Assembly (NCBI GenBank): GCA_963971305.1
Contig: OZ020307.1
Coordinates: forward strand, 8,197,501-8,261,500
Source of the DNA: Arcuatula senhousia
Lineage: Eukaryota > Mollusca > Bivalvia > Mytilida > Mytilidae
Direction of reading: 5' to 3'
DNA length: 64,000 nt
Part shown: positions 45,191-56,133 of the stretch, piece after piece
How the letters are laid out: the number at the start of each line of letters is the position of its first letter
Position numbering within the stretch: position 1 is the first letter of the stretch
Position numbers and translations under genes: made by a program
Notes under the pieces: generated by a model
What the model was told of the DNA's origin: nothing
What the model saw: only the letters and a program-made list of their open reading frames with translations
Database searches by the model: none

Positions 45191-45953
45191 TGAAAATTTA
45201 TTACGGAAAGGATATGAATTGAATATTTTGGTTTAATCTTTGAATTTAGTGTTTTTTGGCAGAAATATTGATAACTTGATACTTACTTTAAAAGTCCCAT
45301 AAACGTTTTTTACTATTGTCATTTTTAAGCATTATAGCGATCAAGCATGTCGGTTTTGTGTGATGACACTACACCAAATCATTATTGTTTGAAGTGTTAT
45401 GTCGGATTCAAAATCTATATGCTTGATTTTTTTTACATCAGTCGATTGATGATTCTCAGTTAGCTGTCAGTAACAGCGAGTGCTCTATAGAGAGTTCCTT
45501 TACCGTCATTTTGTTTGTTCTTGTTGTTTTTGTCTAAGGTTCTCTCTAGTGGAATTGGACTTTGATCAATTTGATTTTTATTGTGTGTTTAGTTTTTGTG
45601 CTTTGTCTAGGAATATTGATACGGAAGGTTGGGCCCAAAAAAACTAGTTTAACCCCGCCACATATTATATGTGCCTGTCCTAAGCCAGGAATCTTTGACA
45701 AAGCTTTCGTTTCTACTTGTCTTTTTGATGTTTTCTGTTCCTTGTTTAAGAAGGGGGTCTATCTGTGACTATTTCAGGACTCGATTTGAATTATATGCAT
45801 TTTATTTAGACCATGGGCCAATTGTAGAACCGCGAGCAGCGCCAAATGGCATCGATGAAGGCTGCTGGCGGTTGTCCATTGTGGTTTTTCTGAATTTCCG
45901 CTTAATTGTGGGCTGTGTCGCCTACAATTATTCCACATCCCTTTATTTTCTAT
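45191..45953 (+). repeat. Tail of the nested insert, a mussel-type repeat and module M
   Basis: Contains 'tttaaccccgccacatattatatgtgcctgtcctaagccaggaatc' (45650-45695), a word I recall as part of a common mussel repeat, and module M (45793-45953). Together with the nested PLE it makes a 2.1-kb insert in the host PLE. The order PLE, repeat and module M may be one composite insertion or several. Confidence 0.5.
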
Positions 45954-46680
45954 CTAGTAAGAAAAACAAATTTACAGAGATTAAATAATAGAAATGCTCA
46001 ACTTTCTTATCGACAACATATTTGTACAGTTTGGTGGACGTGTTTTTCAGCAGACAATAGGTATCCCAATTGGCAAAAATTGCACAACATTGATTGCCGC
46101 TTTGTTTCTTCATTCATACGGAGCGGACTTCTTGCAATCAATTCTAGACAAAAAGGAACACAGACTTGCTTTATCCTTCAATCTCACATTCGTTATATTG
46201 ATGATGTCCTTTCACTAAACAAGCCTTGATTTAGTGGCAATTTCCATCTCATAAATCCGAAGGAACTGGAGATAAAGGACACCACAGATTCTAGGAGGTC
46301 CGCTTCATATTTGGATTTATTTCTGGAAATTGACACACTAGGAAGGCTCTGTACAAATTTCTATGACAATATGATGACTTCAACTTTCTAATTGTCAACT
46401 TTCCCTTTCTGTGTTGCAACATTCCGTCCGCTCCAGCATATGGAGTTTACGTATCACAATAGATTCGTTATTACAGAGCATGTGGGGAGTATAACGACTT
46501 CCTTGATAGAGCTACACGGCTGACAAGCATTGTTAACACAGGGATACGTTGCTCACAGGTTGTTGTCATCACTCAAGAAATTTTATGGAAAACATCATGT
46601 GCTTGTAGACAAATACGGGATTTCTATCTCTCAGATTAGCACAGCTGTTGGTTTGACATAAGAGTTTTGTAATGTCATCA
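45954..46680 (+). pseudogene. Host Penelope-like element, C-terminal half resumed
   Basis: Resumes at 'agtaagaaaaacaaatttacag', exactly where the 29372-30829 copy continues. Reads MLNFLIDNIFVQFGG, RVFQQTIGIPIG (the conserved PMGTN site is changed) and a deletion just before YIDD. A TGA follows LNKP at the same site as in the copy at 30398. Later pieces (ATRLT, ISISQI) lie in several frames. Confidence 0.75.
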
Positions 46681-46960
46681 TTACGATTTGACCAATAATA
46701 AATCAATCTTTGGCAACGTGACGGGTGTGCTATAGCAAGCAGGAACTGCTTACTCTTCCGGGGCACCTGATTTCACTCTCTTTTCGACTTGAGTTCGCGA
46801 TGCTGAATGCGGTTGTGTTGTTATGTGTGTGGGTTTTTGTTCATGTTTTTTCTTGTTGGGTGTTTTTTTCGTTATGATTTTTGTCTACCGATTTTGTCTT
46901 TGTCTCTTCAGTATAATGATGTTTGATTACCCCTTTAATACACCTTTGCTTCTTTCATTT
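46681..46960 (+). mobile_element. 3' untranslated region of the host PLE
   Basis: 'aacgtgacgggtgtgctatagcaagcaggaactgct', 'tcttccggggcacctgatttcactctc', GT-rich tract, and 'aatacacctttgcttctttc'. Confidence 0.7.
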
Positions 46961-47039
46961 ACCCCTATAATGCATAAGTATAGCTAACTCATAGCCGCAA
47001 TGCTAACTCATATTATTCATACAGTGTTTGGCATTTTCA

Positions 47040-47130
47040 ATATTTTTGGTAGAGCGCCTCTGATGAGTCTTGAATAGACGAAACGCGCGTCAGGCGTAGC
47101 AAAATTTATTGTCTGGAACTTTGTTGTCAT
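47040..47130. repeat. Family G fragment, inverted
   Basis: 'gagcgcctctgatgagtcttgaatagacgaaacgcgcgtcaggcgtagcaaaattta' is the reverse complement of the core of the copies at 39395-39445 and 48945-49005. 47131-47450 shows nothing further. Confidence 0.65.
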
Positions 47131-47499
47131 TTGTATTTCCCTTTTTTGGTGATTTTTATAAATTTTGTTTTATGAAATTTGACAGTAGAATTGTGTCTTG
47201 TCATCCTTTTGAGCTCTAAAGAAACAAAATCATAGTACAATCGCATCATCAGAACTACGTTATAAATCTTTTTAGTGACCGACCCCTCAAAATCTTAGAC
47301 CGTAAACACTGAAAAAGTTAATTAGTATAAAAGTGGCATGAAGTCTACTCAAGGGATTTTTATACATGAATGGAACCATTAAACTACGTCGAATCACATT
47401 CGATTTTTATCGAAAAACGCTAAAATAAAAGAGAATAAAGGTTGCTTACATTCAAAGCGAGATGAAAAAGTCCCGGTAACTCATAGTCGGAAGTTCCGC

Positions 47500-48835
47500 T
47501 AACGTGAATTCTTTCATAGCATGTGAAAAAGCAGTAAATGACAAAAATGAGAGCAACTTAACCCCAATAGAAGAACAGAGCAAAGAAAGAGACGGGCATA
47601 ATGCTACTAAATCCTTAACAGACCCACAGTAGACAACAGAAGACAAAAAACTGCAATACCACCAAGTAGGTTTTAGAAAAGAAAGATCTAGCATTGACCA
47701 AATTACCATTCATCCTGAATATAATAATCAAGACGTTAATTGAATAGAACAGTTCCCTTTGAGGCATTTTTTCAAGACTTCGAGGAAGTTTTTAGTAGCC
47801 TTGAAAGAGAAATTCTATAGAGACTCAATGCGAGCTACGGAATTCTAAACAAAATAGTTACATTTAAAAAAATAAAGAATATGTACAGAGGTATAAAATA
47901 TAAGACAGTACATGGTGGAGATATAAATACAGAGTTTGAAATACGACCAGGTGTAAGATAGGGTTGTTTACCTTACCATTTTCTTTTTCTTTTGGCAGTT
48001 GATAGGACCATGAGACAATCACACTAGGAAAGAGGAATGGAATCCAATGGGATCTCAGAACAAACCAACGAGATGACCTGGATTTTACTGACCATCTAGC
48101 TTTACCTTCTAATACTAATGATCATATATAAAAAGCACATTTATTAGTTAAAAAAAACATGGGTATGTATAAGCAAAGACAAGACCAAAATAATCAGAAT
48201 TAATACAAACAACGTCAATATCAGTGAAATAGATGACACTCACTTTGAAAGCATTACATTGTTATATGCCTAGGAAGTGTGATTAACAACTTTATTTGAA
48301 GAGATGATGGTGTAAAAGCAAGACTATCAAAAGCATAAACGGACTTTGGACTGCTTAAAACATATGAGAATTAAGGCAAATATAAACAAAGACCTTAGAA
48401 TATTCAGCAGTAACGTTGAATCAGTCTTTGTTGTACGGGTAAGAAACATCATGGATCCAAAAAATGGCCAACATGAAGAAACATCAGGTATTCATAAAAC
48501 AAATGTCAGCAATCCATCCTGTAGATATGGTGGCCTAGCATGATTACCAACGAAGACCTTTGGAAGAGAATAAACTAAACAACTATTGTTCTAGAAATAG
48601 AGGAGACAAAGTTGAAATGGTTAGGTCACACAGTACCCAAAAGCAAAAACCATGCCCTACAATGGACACAAAAAGAAAAAGAAAAACCTGAAGGTTTAGA
48701 CTGACATGGAGGAGAAAAAGAAATAAAAGATAATGGTCATACATAGATTAGCATTCAAAAACTTTCAAAGGACATAGGAAGATGGAAAAATATTTTCAGT
48801 GGCCTATGCTCTGTTGGGGAGAAAAAAATCGCACA
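47500..48835 (+). pseudogene. RTE-like LINE reverse transcriptase, decayed
   Basis: Broken frames retain QVGFRKERSSIDQIT, then EEVFSSLERE, KTVHGGDINTEFEIRPGVR. A stop (TAG at 47959-47961) stands where RTE proteins have Gln, followed by GCL. The catalytic FADD site reads FTDH (48081-48095), so the enzyme is dead twice over. A later segment keeps the order of RTE C-termini (KWLGHT, 'gaagatggaaaaatattttcagtggcc'). The element has many stops and small indels and is older than the CR1-like copy. Its boundaries are uncertain. Confidence 0.65.
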
Positions 48836-48924
48836 AGTGAAGCAATAATTAATAAGGTCCACAAATGTGGCACCCTTATTGCAAGTTAAACAAAATAATA
48901 GATAACGGACAAACAAAATACAAA

Positions 48925-49170
48925 TGACAACAAAGTTCAAGACAATAAATTTTGCTACGCCTGACGCGCGTTTCGTCTATTCAAGACCCATCACAGGCGC
49001 TCTACCGAAAATATTGAAAATGCTGAGCACTATATGATAATGAAGAGCAAAGAACAATAAAACCAAAAATATCGAACTGGGGAACCAAATTATTACTAAG
49101 ATGATTAACCTATGTCTGGGGTAGGAAGAACCTTAGGGTTTAGACAATTTTTAAATTTAGACAAAGTGAC
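48925..49170. repeat. Family G copy
   Basis: 'caaagttcaagacaataaattttgctacgcctgacgcgcgtttcgtctattcaagac' and 'aggaagaaccttagggtt..acaatttttaaattta', as in 39345-39500. Confidence 0.65.
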
Positions 49171-49199
49171 ACTGCAAATATTGCTTAGATAATACTTCA

Positions 49200-50590
49200 A
49201 AAAGTAGGCTTTGACAGCCATCTTTAAAACACGTCATTTATTGTTGGTAGCTCCATTGTTAATAAATGATTAGATCTGCCATCCTACATATAACAATTTT
49301 AACATCAAAGCACAATTTTACTACAATTAGATATGCAGTTTATTACTGTACACTCCCTGCCTGATATCGTCATACATGTTTTGATTCTTTTTACACTTGT
49401 TATTAATATCTGTTTTAGCACAAATCCATTGCTTTCATGCTTATTTGGGTCATAAATAACATGCAACTCAAAATGATTTGATATTAAAAATCTATATGCT
49501 ATTTCTGGGGCGGTCATCTCTAAAATAGCAGCCATTTTCAAATGCAATGAAAACCATATTCTATTATATTGTCCTTTCATCTTCAAAGAACATGTAATTT
49601 TTAATGAATTTTATTTGATTTACTTCTTAATTTCATTTTCCATCTAGCCGCCATTTTGAATTTTCGAGTAGGGTCCATAGCTTAACATTGTAGGATATGC
49701 TCTTGCTACCAACATTCTTTTGCCAAATCTTGAGCATTTTTCACAAATCGAATGGACTTGTTGCAAAGGTTAATGTATGGCGAGGAAAAAATGATGCTAC
49801 CTTAATACAAAGTGCTATGAGCGCCGAATCATTCAGTTATTTTGCAATTTGAAAGTAATTCTAGTAACAAAATGACAAAACATAAAATTTAAATAACTAG
49901 AAGCTCCCAAGCGCCTGAATCGATCACGTGGTCTTTAAAGGGATATTGTCTACGAAAATATATTGTTCTACTAACAAAAAAGGGCCAACAGACAAACTTA
50001 TTTTGTCTAATTTTAAACATATGAACAACAAAAATACGGATATGGCAAAAAATTAATCTAAAAATCGAAACACAATCATTGAAAAGCTTTACAAAAAGTC
50101 ATATTCATTAATCCCGCCTTAAGCATGCGCACTGTTTTTACTTTGCTTGTTCAAAATCGCGGCAAGTACACTGTACTGTATCTCGAGGTTTAAGCCCGTA
50201 GAAATATTCACGGCGACGAAAACGCCAAAGTCGCCAAACAAACGAAGATGACATTTATGGCTCGTATATAACATTAATATGATTTAGATAGTTCTCCTTC
50301 AATTGTCACCATATACAAGTCTTCAGGAACAAAACATCCGAGATCCTGGTCGATGGCCGTATTAGATACACTAAAAATAAATCTGTCGTCACGAATGTAA
50401 TCAGATAATCAATCAACATGGTCGAATATTTTTGAGTTTATGGCAAATATGGTAACAAATTGGCATTCAAAGTTTTCTTTTATTACATTTTGGTCATAAT
50501 GACAATAAAGGATTGGGGACGAAAAAAATGTGATTTTTTTATAGACAATATGTTTTAACGATACTTATTAGTATAAGCTGAAAATACAAA
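49200..50590. repeat. Unassigned repeat-like intron DNA
   Basis: Two 'gccattttcaaatg' / 'gccgccattttgaattttcg' words (49530, 49650) mark a repeat. 49900-49935 holds a decayed reverse F1 3' end (AGAAGCTCCCAAGCGCCTGA, then CGATCACG). The rest, including 50100-50560, is unrecognised. A 93-codon minus ORF (49305-49586) lies in the repeat and has no domain. Confidence 0.35.
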
Positions 50591-50594
50591 TGTA

Positions 50595-50940
50595 TGGTAG
50601 ACCTCAAGGGGAATAACTCTTCAAGGATATGGTCCTGCAACTTTCCCTGTTACATTTAATACATATATTGATGTGTTTTATAATATGTTATTAAAATGTC
50701 TGAAATATCTTCCATAGTTTCAAAATATTGAGCTGAAAATGTGTAAAAACTCAGAAAAGGGCAATAACTCCTACATAGGTGGTTGAATCTTCTTTAAAAT
50801 TGCAGGGCTTGTAGATCTTCAGGTGCCAATTAATTAACAATTGACCGTTTTTGAGTTATTTGCTATTCCCACTAGATTCTATTTTTTAGCAATGGCGACC
50901 ATTTTTTTTATAATTTAAAACTCTGAACAATAGTTTCGTA
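50595..50940 (-). mobile_element. F1 core fragment, minus strand
   Basis: 'ggggaataactcttcaagg', 'ttgatgtgttttataatatg', 'gggcaataactcctacatagg', 'gcagggcttgtagatcttcagg', 'ttctattttttagcaatggcg'. No F1 termini. Confidence 0.6.
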
Positions 50941-50944
50941 GTAA

Positions 50945-51280
50945 ACATATTTTAAGTTTCGCCAAGTGCAGTATGATAAGACTGCAACATATGGTTTGAG
51001 ACCTAATAGGTATGGTCAATTGCTCTGGACACGTGCAGCCCCTGGTGAAATGGCATTTTTTTCGGACACACTCATTCTTTGGTGGACTTTCCACCGCGGC
51101 CACATTTTACAAGGAATACAATAATTTTTAAGCAGACCAAAACAGAATTACAGTAACAAAAATATTACCCCTTTTTGGTTCTAATTTAGGGTATTTTCCC
51201 CTTTTTGTCCCTAGCGGCAACATGGGGAGTTAAAAATTAATCCTCAATTTGCTAATCCACAACTTGACAAGAATCAATTA
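50945..51280. mobile_element. Family F3 fragment (left end)
   Basis: 'tcgccaagtgcagtatgataagactgcaac', 'ttgctctggacacgtgcagccc', 'ctttggtggactttcc', 'cacattttacaaggaat' match 54480-54655 in order. The tandem core and right end are missing. Confidence 0.6.
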
Positions 51281-51283
51281 GCA

Positions 51284-52996
51284 AACAAGAGGCTCCCAGG
51301 AGCCTGAATCGCTCACCTGACATACGCGCCTAAAGTAAAGGTTATTAGCCGGCAAAATCTATTTGACATTGAAAGTAATAATGTTTAACTTAATGTAGTA
51401 ATGATTGTACAGAGTAATATTTTAGCAATTGAAACCCTTTAATAATATTCTTTCCTTCAACATTCTAAGTGGAATAACCTCTTAAATGAACAGTATTACA
51501 ATCTTGACCTTATTTCATATTTTGTAGATCATGATGTGCTAAACAATATGAAATTTACATTTCTTAAATATCTCATATTGATATTAAAATATTGAGCTTA
51601 AACATTTTTGTAAGTGCAAAATTCATAAAAAATTAAAATAAAAGGGCAATTACTCTTTAATGGGTGTTGGATCTTCTTCAAAATTTCAGGGTTGGTTGAT
51701 CATAAGGTGTTGATCACTTTTCTTCTCAATGAGAATTTAAAAATGTGTCACCCTTTTTGAGTTATGAGCAAAAAAAATGCACCCAATGTTCTATTTTTAG
51801 CCACATTGGCCATGTTTTATAACCAATCAAAATTCCCCACATCAGTTCTATACACATAATGCTAATAAATAACTATAATAAGTAAGGTTTCAATTGGAGT
51901 TAACGCTTTCAATGTTATCAGAAAATGCTATGAAAATAATCAATGTTGATGTCTTAAGGGGAATAACCCCTGAAAGGAAGGGTCCTACAACGTTGACCCT
52001 ATTAAATATTTAGTAGATCTTGATATGCTTATCATGATGCAATTTAATTTTTCAAATATCTTATATAGTTTTTAAGATATTGAGCTTAAAAGGTGCAAAA
52101 TTAGCAAACAAAATAACAAAAAGGGCAATAACTCCTACATGGGTTGTTGGATCTTCTTCAAAATTTCAGAACTGGAAGATCTTGAGGTGCCAATCACTTT
52201 TGTTTTTTCAATCAAAATCTAAAAATATGTCACCGTTTTTGAGTTATTTGCAAAAAACTGTGATTTTCCCCTATGTTCTATTTTTAGCCACAGCCGCCAT
52301 GTTTTAAGACCAATCAAAAATCCCCACATCAGTTCTATACACCTAATGCTAATGAACAACTATACTAAGTTTGGTTCCAATTGGACATAAAGTGTCATAG
52401 GAGTTAACGTTTTAATGTAATGAGGAAATTCTGTGAAAATGCTCCATTTTGACGTTCTAAGGGCAATTACTCCTAAAAGGAAATGTCCTACAACATTGAC
52501 CCTAGACATATTTTGTAGATCTGGATGTGCTTAACAAAATGCAATTTAAATTTCTCAAATATCTTTTATAGTTTTTAAGATATTGAGCTTAACAGGTGCA
52601 AAATTTGCAAAAAATCCACAAAAAGGGCAATAACTCCTACATGGGTTGTTGAATTTTCTTCAAAATTTCAGGGTACATAGATCTTGAGGTGTTGATCACT
52701 TTTATATTTTCAGAATTTCAATATCTATAGCAGTTTTTGAGTTATTTGCAAAAAAACTGCATTTTACCCCTATGTTCTATTTTTAGCCACAGCGGCCATG
52801 TTTTACGACGAATCAAAATCCCTACATTAGTTCCAAGCACCTAATGCTAATAAACAACCATACTAAGTTTAGTTGCAATTGGACTTATGGAGTCAGAGAA
52901 GTTAACGTTTTAAAAGTTTACGGACGACGGACGACGGACGCCAAGTGCCATGATGACAATAGCTCACATGACCCTTTGGGTTAGGTGAGCTAAAAA
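51284..52996 (-). mobile_element. F1 copy, minus strand, both ends present
   Basis: Begins with the reverse 3' terminus (AACAAGAGGCTCCCAGGAGC, then CGCTCACCTGA). It carries about three core units of about 450-470 bp with the usual words and ends with GACGGACGACGGACGCC and the reverse 5' hairpin at about 52960-52996. It is a complete copy with the large type of core unit and no 155-bp monomers, which shows that F1 copies differ in their tandem core. Confidence 0.75.
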
Positions 52997-53111
52997 GGAT
53001 GTTACTTCTTTTAACATAGCATGACATTGACCATATATTGTTTTTATAACAAATATGAAAAAATTGCTCTTCCTTAACAAAAGAGTTCCTGAAACATTTG
53101 CATCTATTTAC

Positions 53112-53300
53112 CAATAGGATTGATGTTTCTCTTGAACGTTATCTTTGCACCAACCCAGTACACCCCTGATGTATAGCTCAGTGTAATGTTATCTGTCGGG
53201 CTTTCCTCGTTGAACTGGGACCCAAACAAATCACAGTCTGATGGTAAATCATGGAATGTTGAGGTCATGTTTGACAGGTATGTTTCATCATCCTGGAAAT
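53112..53300 (-). CDS. CTLD N-half exon (first copy of type A)
   Basis: A 189-nt minus-strand exon, phase 1 at both ends. The acceptor is TCTCTTCTAG|AT and the donor ATTG|GTAAAT. It encodes 63 codons with FHDLPSDCDLFGSQF and SGVYWVGAKITF. The Y-W-V-G core and the preceding Cys fit the N-terminal half of a C-type lectin-like domain. Sequons NMT and NIT suggest an exported protein. It is close to the exon at 19528-19716 (13 of 64 residues differ by my count) and is the most 5' exon visible. The next exon on the strand is 15 kb away across the PLE-rich region and an assembly gap. Confidence 0.75.
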
Positions 53301-53416
53301 CTAGAAGAGAAAAATCAAGTGAAAATTTTCAGGTTTTCTTTGAAAAGAATATAGTTATAGCAAGTTATGAAAAGTAAAACAAATGGAATCTTTTCAACAC
53401 TATATGTATGATGATT

Positions 53417-53472
53417 TCAATATGTGGATCGTGTCTTTCTGGCACATATTCCATATTCTTTCGTTTTAAATT
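53417..53472. repeat. Inverted copy of the 2272-2322 repeat
   Basis: Reverse complement of the segment inside the 3.3-kb transposon, with one or two differences. Confidence 0.5.
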
Positions 53473-54474
53473 TTAAGAAAACCAAGTAACTTTAGGAACC
53501 ATCTCCCTCTCCGTCAAAAACCTTTTTCTTTCTTCATATAGATACATTTATTTTTGTTCAAACATGACGTTTGCAACCAACCAGTTTATACGCAATGGTA
53601 CTTTAAACCCACGGAATGTACATGTTATCTCGAAGGAATATTATTCTTAAATTTTACAGTCCATTTCTTTCTTGTAAAGCGAAGCTGTTTATTGTAACTC
53701 TGCATGATCGTAGTAATGGTACCGCCAAGAATTTATAAACTGCGTGGTGGAATCATATGAATACAAATATACAAAAGCATATCAAAAAGACGATTATATG
53801 TGGAAAGGTGTACACAACACAAGAGACATTTTTAAAAAATCCATTACGAAAGACGGCCAATGTCGCTGCTCGCCGTAAATATAATATAAGAGATGCGATA
53901 CCAATACGAACATTTTCAGCGAAAACCCCATTTCTGGACAAAATAAGGTCAAGGACAGACATATACATGGACAACGATTATGATCGATTATTGGCTTAAT
54001 ATAGGTTCATATAGCATGTATAGATATGAGACCAATTTCGTTGCCATGGTTTTACAAAAACATTTTCTCTTTAGTTCAGTGTAGTTATCGCGAGAAAAAA
54101 AATATGTTATACATGAGAAACAAAAGCCCAATATCAATATATACATAAACAAATTATACATACGTATGTAAATATAAACATGTAAAAGCATATTTGTTAA
54201 CTTTATAGATTAATTCCCAAGCTGGCTGGACTCATATGATCCTATTACAGTCATGACAGTCATAATGTTTATCCTATTTGTTTTAAAAGAGTGACTTTTA
54301 GGGCTTAACATCCCTTTCGTCGCAAATGTGAAAGGGTTGCCAGGTATATTAGTAGAGTAAACGGTAGTCCCCATAAGAAACCACTTGTCCAAGTCAGACA
54401 ACAGTGATTGTTTTGTAAGTTTCAAACTGAACTTGATCGAACTATCATCCGAACTGCTGTAGATATATAAATAA
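53473..54474. other. Intron or intergenic DNA, one unassigned plus-strand ORF
   Basis: The ORF at 53757-53999 (80 codons, basic, ending RTDIYMDNDYDRLLA) has no domain that I recognise, and the opposite strand is equally open. 54210-54539 on the minus strand is open for 109 codons and overlaps the F3 end. I see no splice-site support for either. Confidence 0.3.
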
Positions 54475-55235
54475 AAAGCTTCGCCAAGCGCAGCATGATA
54501 CGACCGCAACACGTTGAACCTTGTACTTTTTAGGCCCAATATGGATAGTCAACTGCTCTGGACACATGCAGCCCATGGTGGACTGGCAATGGTTTTTGAC
54601 AAATGCCTTCTTTGGTGGACTTTTCAGTCACATTTTACAAGGAATTCATTAGATTTTAACTATTTTAAAAGCAAATAAAAAAGTTTCGATTTTGGCCCCT
54701 TTGGGCCCTTATTACATAACGGGGGAAAAAGGGGGGGGGCGACTTCATCAGGTTCATTTTTTTATTGTAAGAAACATTCTTGACACATTTCACAGCAAAA
54801 AGCCAACTAGGACCAAAGTTATGGTAGAAACAAATAAAATATTCGATTTTGTTCCCTTTCGGCCCCTAATTTCATAACAAAAAAGGGGGACCCCAAAATC
54901 AATCCCATTCATCCTTTTATGGTAAGGAACATTATTGCCAAATTACAAACCAATGGAATAACTAGAACTAAAGTTATTGTGGCAAAAAACATAAAAGTAT
55001 CATTTTTAGCCCCTTTTTGGCAACTAATATTGAAACGGAAATTGGGGGGACTCCCAAAATCAATCCCATTCATCCTTTTATAGTAACGAACGTCATTGTC
55101 AAATTTCATATCAATCGGATAACTGAAACTAAAGTTATTATGGAAACACGAAAAAGTTAACAGATAACGACGACTACGACAACGACAGCATCATACCATA
55201 ATACATCCGCAAATTTTTTGCAGTCGTATAAAAAA
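54475..55235. mobile_element. Element F3 with ~161-bp tandem core
   Basis: Left tip 'gcatgatacgaccgcaac'; right tip 'ccgcaaattttttgcagtcgtata', giving a short inverted TACGACYGCA pair. Inside the right tip lies an ACGACGACTACGACAACG microsatellite (55165-55185). The core repeats 'cccctaat', 'gggggac.cccaaaatcaatcccattcatcc' at 54895 and 55056 (161 bp apart), with a third diverged unit near 54735. No protein. Confidence 0.6.
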
Positions 55236-55309
55236 TATGTCAAAGGATAATCGCACTATAGACGGCATAAAGGCCCCCCCTGGATCCGCCTATGCTGACA
55301 ACTTCAATC

Positions 55310-55963
55310 CAAGCTATGAAGACTTTTGTTGAGCTAAATGAGCTGAACATTTAAGCAAGCGACAGCTACTCAATATCTGCTATAGCATTCATCCATAGGC
55401 CAAAAACATGAAAAAAAACGTTATTTTAGGGGTCGTAACCCCTATAAGGGGTCATCTGACAACTTCGACCCTATGGAGACTTTTGTAGAGCTAAATGAGC
55501 TGAACATTTAAGCAAACAACAACTTTTCTCTATCTGTAATAGTTTTATTCTATAGGCCAAAAACATGAAAAAATGCTATTTTCACATTTAAGGGGCCGTA
55601 ACTCCTATAAGGGGTCATCTGACAATTTCGACTCAATGGTGACTTTGGTAGAGCTTTTGATGCTGAAGCAGTAACGTTGCATCAGATTTCATTTATCTCT
55701 TATACTTTTTGATTTACAAGCCCAAAACAGTAGTCTGACCCCCTAGTCTATTTTCAGTACCGGCGGCCATGTTGTTTGGACGGCGGTCACCATTTGTGCA
55801 ATCTTGGTAGAGGACATCGAATAGATGAAGTGTACAAAATTTCAAAGCAATCCCTTCAGTCGTTTCGGAGAAGATTCGGAAACTTATATAACGACGACGA
55901 CGACGGACGCCAAATGATGGCAATAGCCCACCTGGACCGAACCTTCAGTCCAGGTGAGCTAAC
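55310..55963 (-). mobile_element. F1 copy, minus strand, with two 155-bp monomers
   Basis: Two reverse monomers (ACCCCTATAAGGGGT palindromes at about 55438 and, changed, 55595) carry the words 'tgtagagctaaatgagctgaac' and 'attctataggccaaaaacatg', the same monomer as the 12.4-kb array. They are followed by 'ggtagagcttttgatgctgaagc', 'cggcggccatg', a GACGACGACGACGGACGCC tract and the 5' hairpin at 55927-55962. This small copy shows the unexpanded form of the 5484-18292 element. Confidence 0.75.
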
Positions 55964-56133
55964 AAAAAAGAATGATTTTATAAAATGACCTGGATAGGAA
56001 TATATCCAACTCACCAGCACAGGAGGTAAATACTTGACAACTTATTCGATATGCCAGGCTTATTTTTCAAATTTTTATAGGCACTGTTATCCACGCAAAG
56101 TTATAAGTAAACAAATTAACCTAACCACCTTTT
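55964..56133. other. Short spacer between F1 copies
   Basis: AT-rich; nothing recognised. Confidence 0.4.

Noticed and set aside
49305..49586. 93-codon minus ORF
   Set aside because: Lies in a repeat with 'gccgccatttt' words; no domain or conserved start.
53757..53999. 80-codon plus-strand ORF
   Set aside because: Opposite strand equally open, no domain, and no acceptor or donor at its ends.
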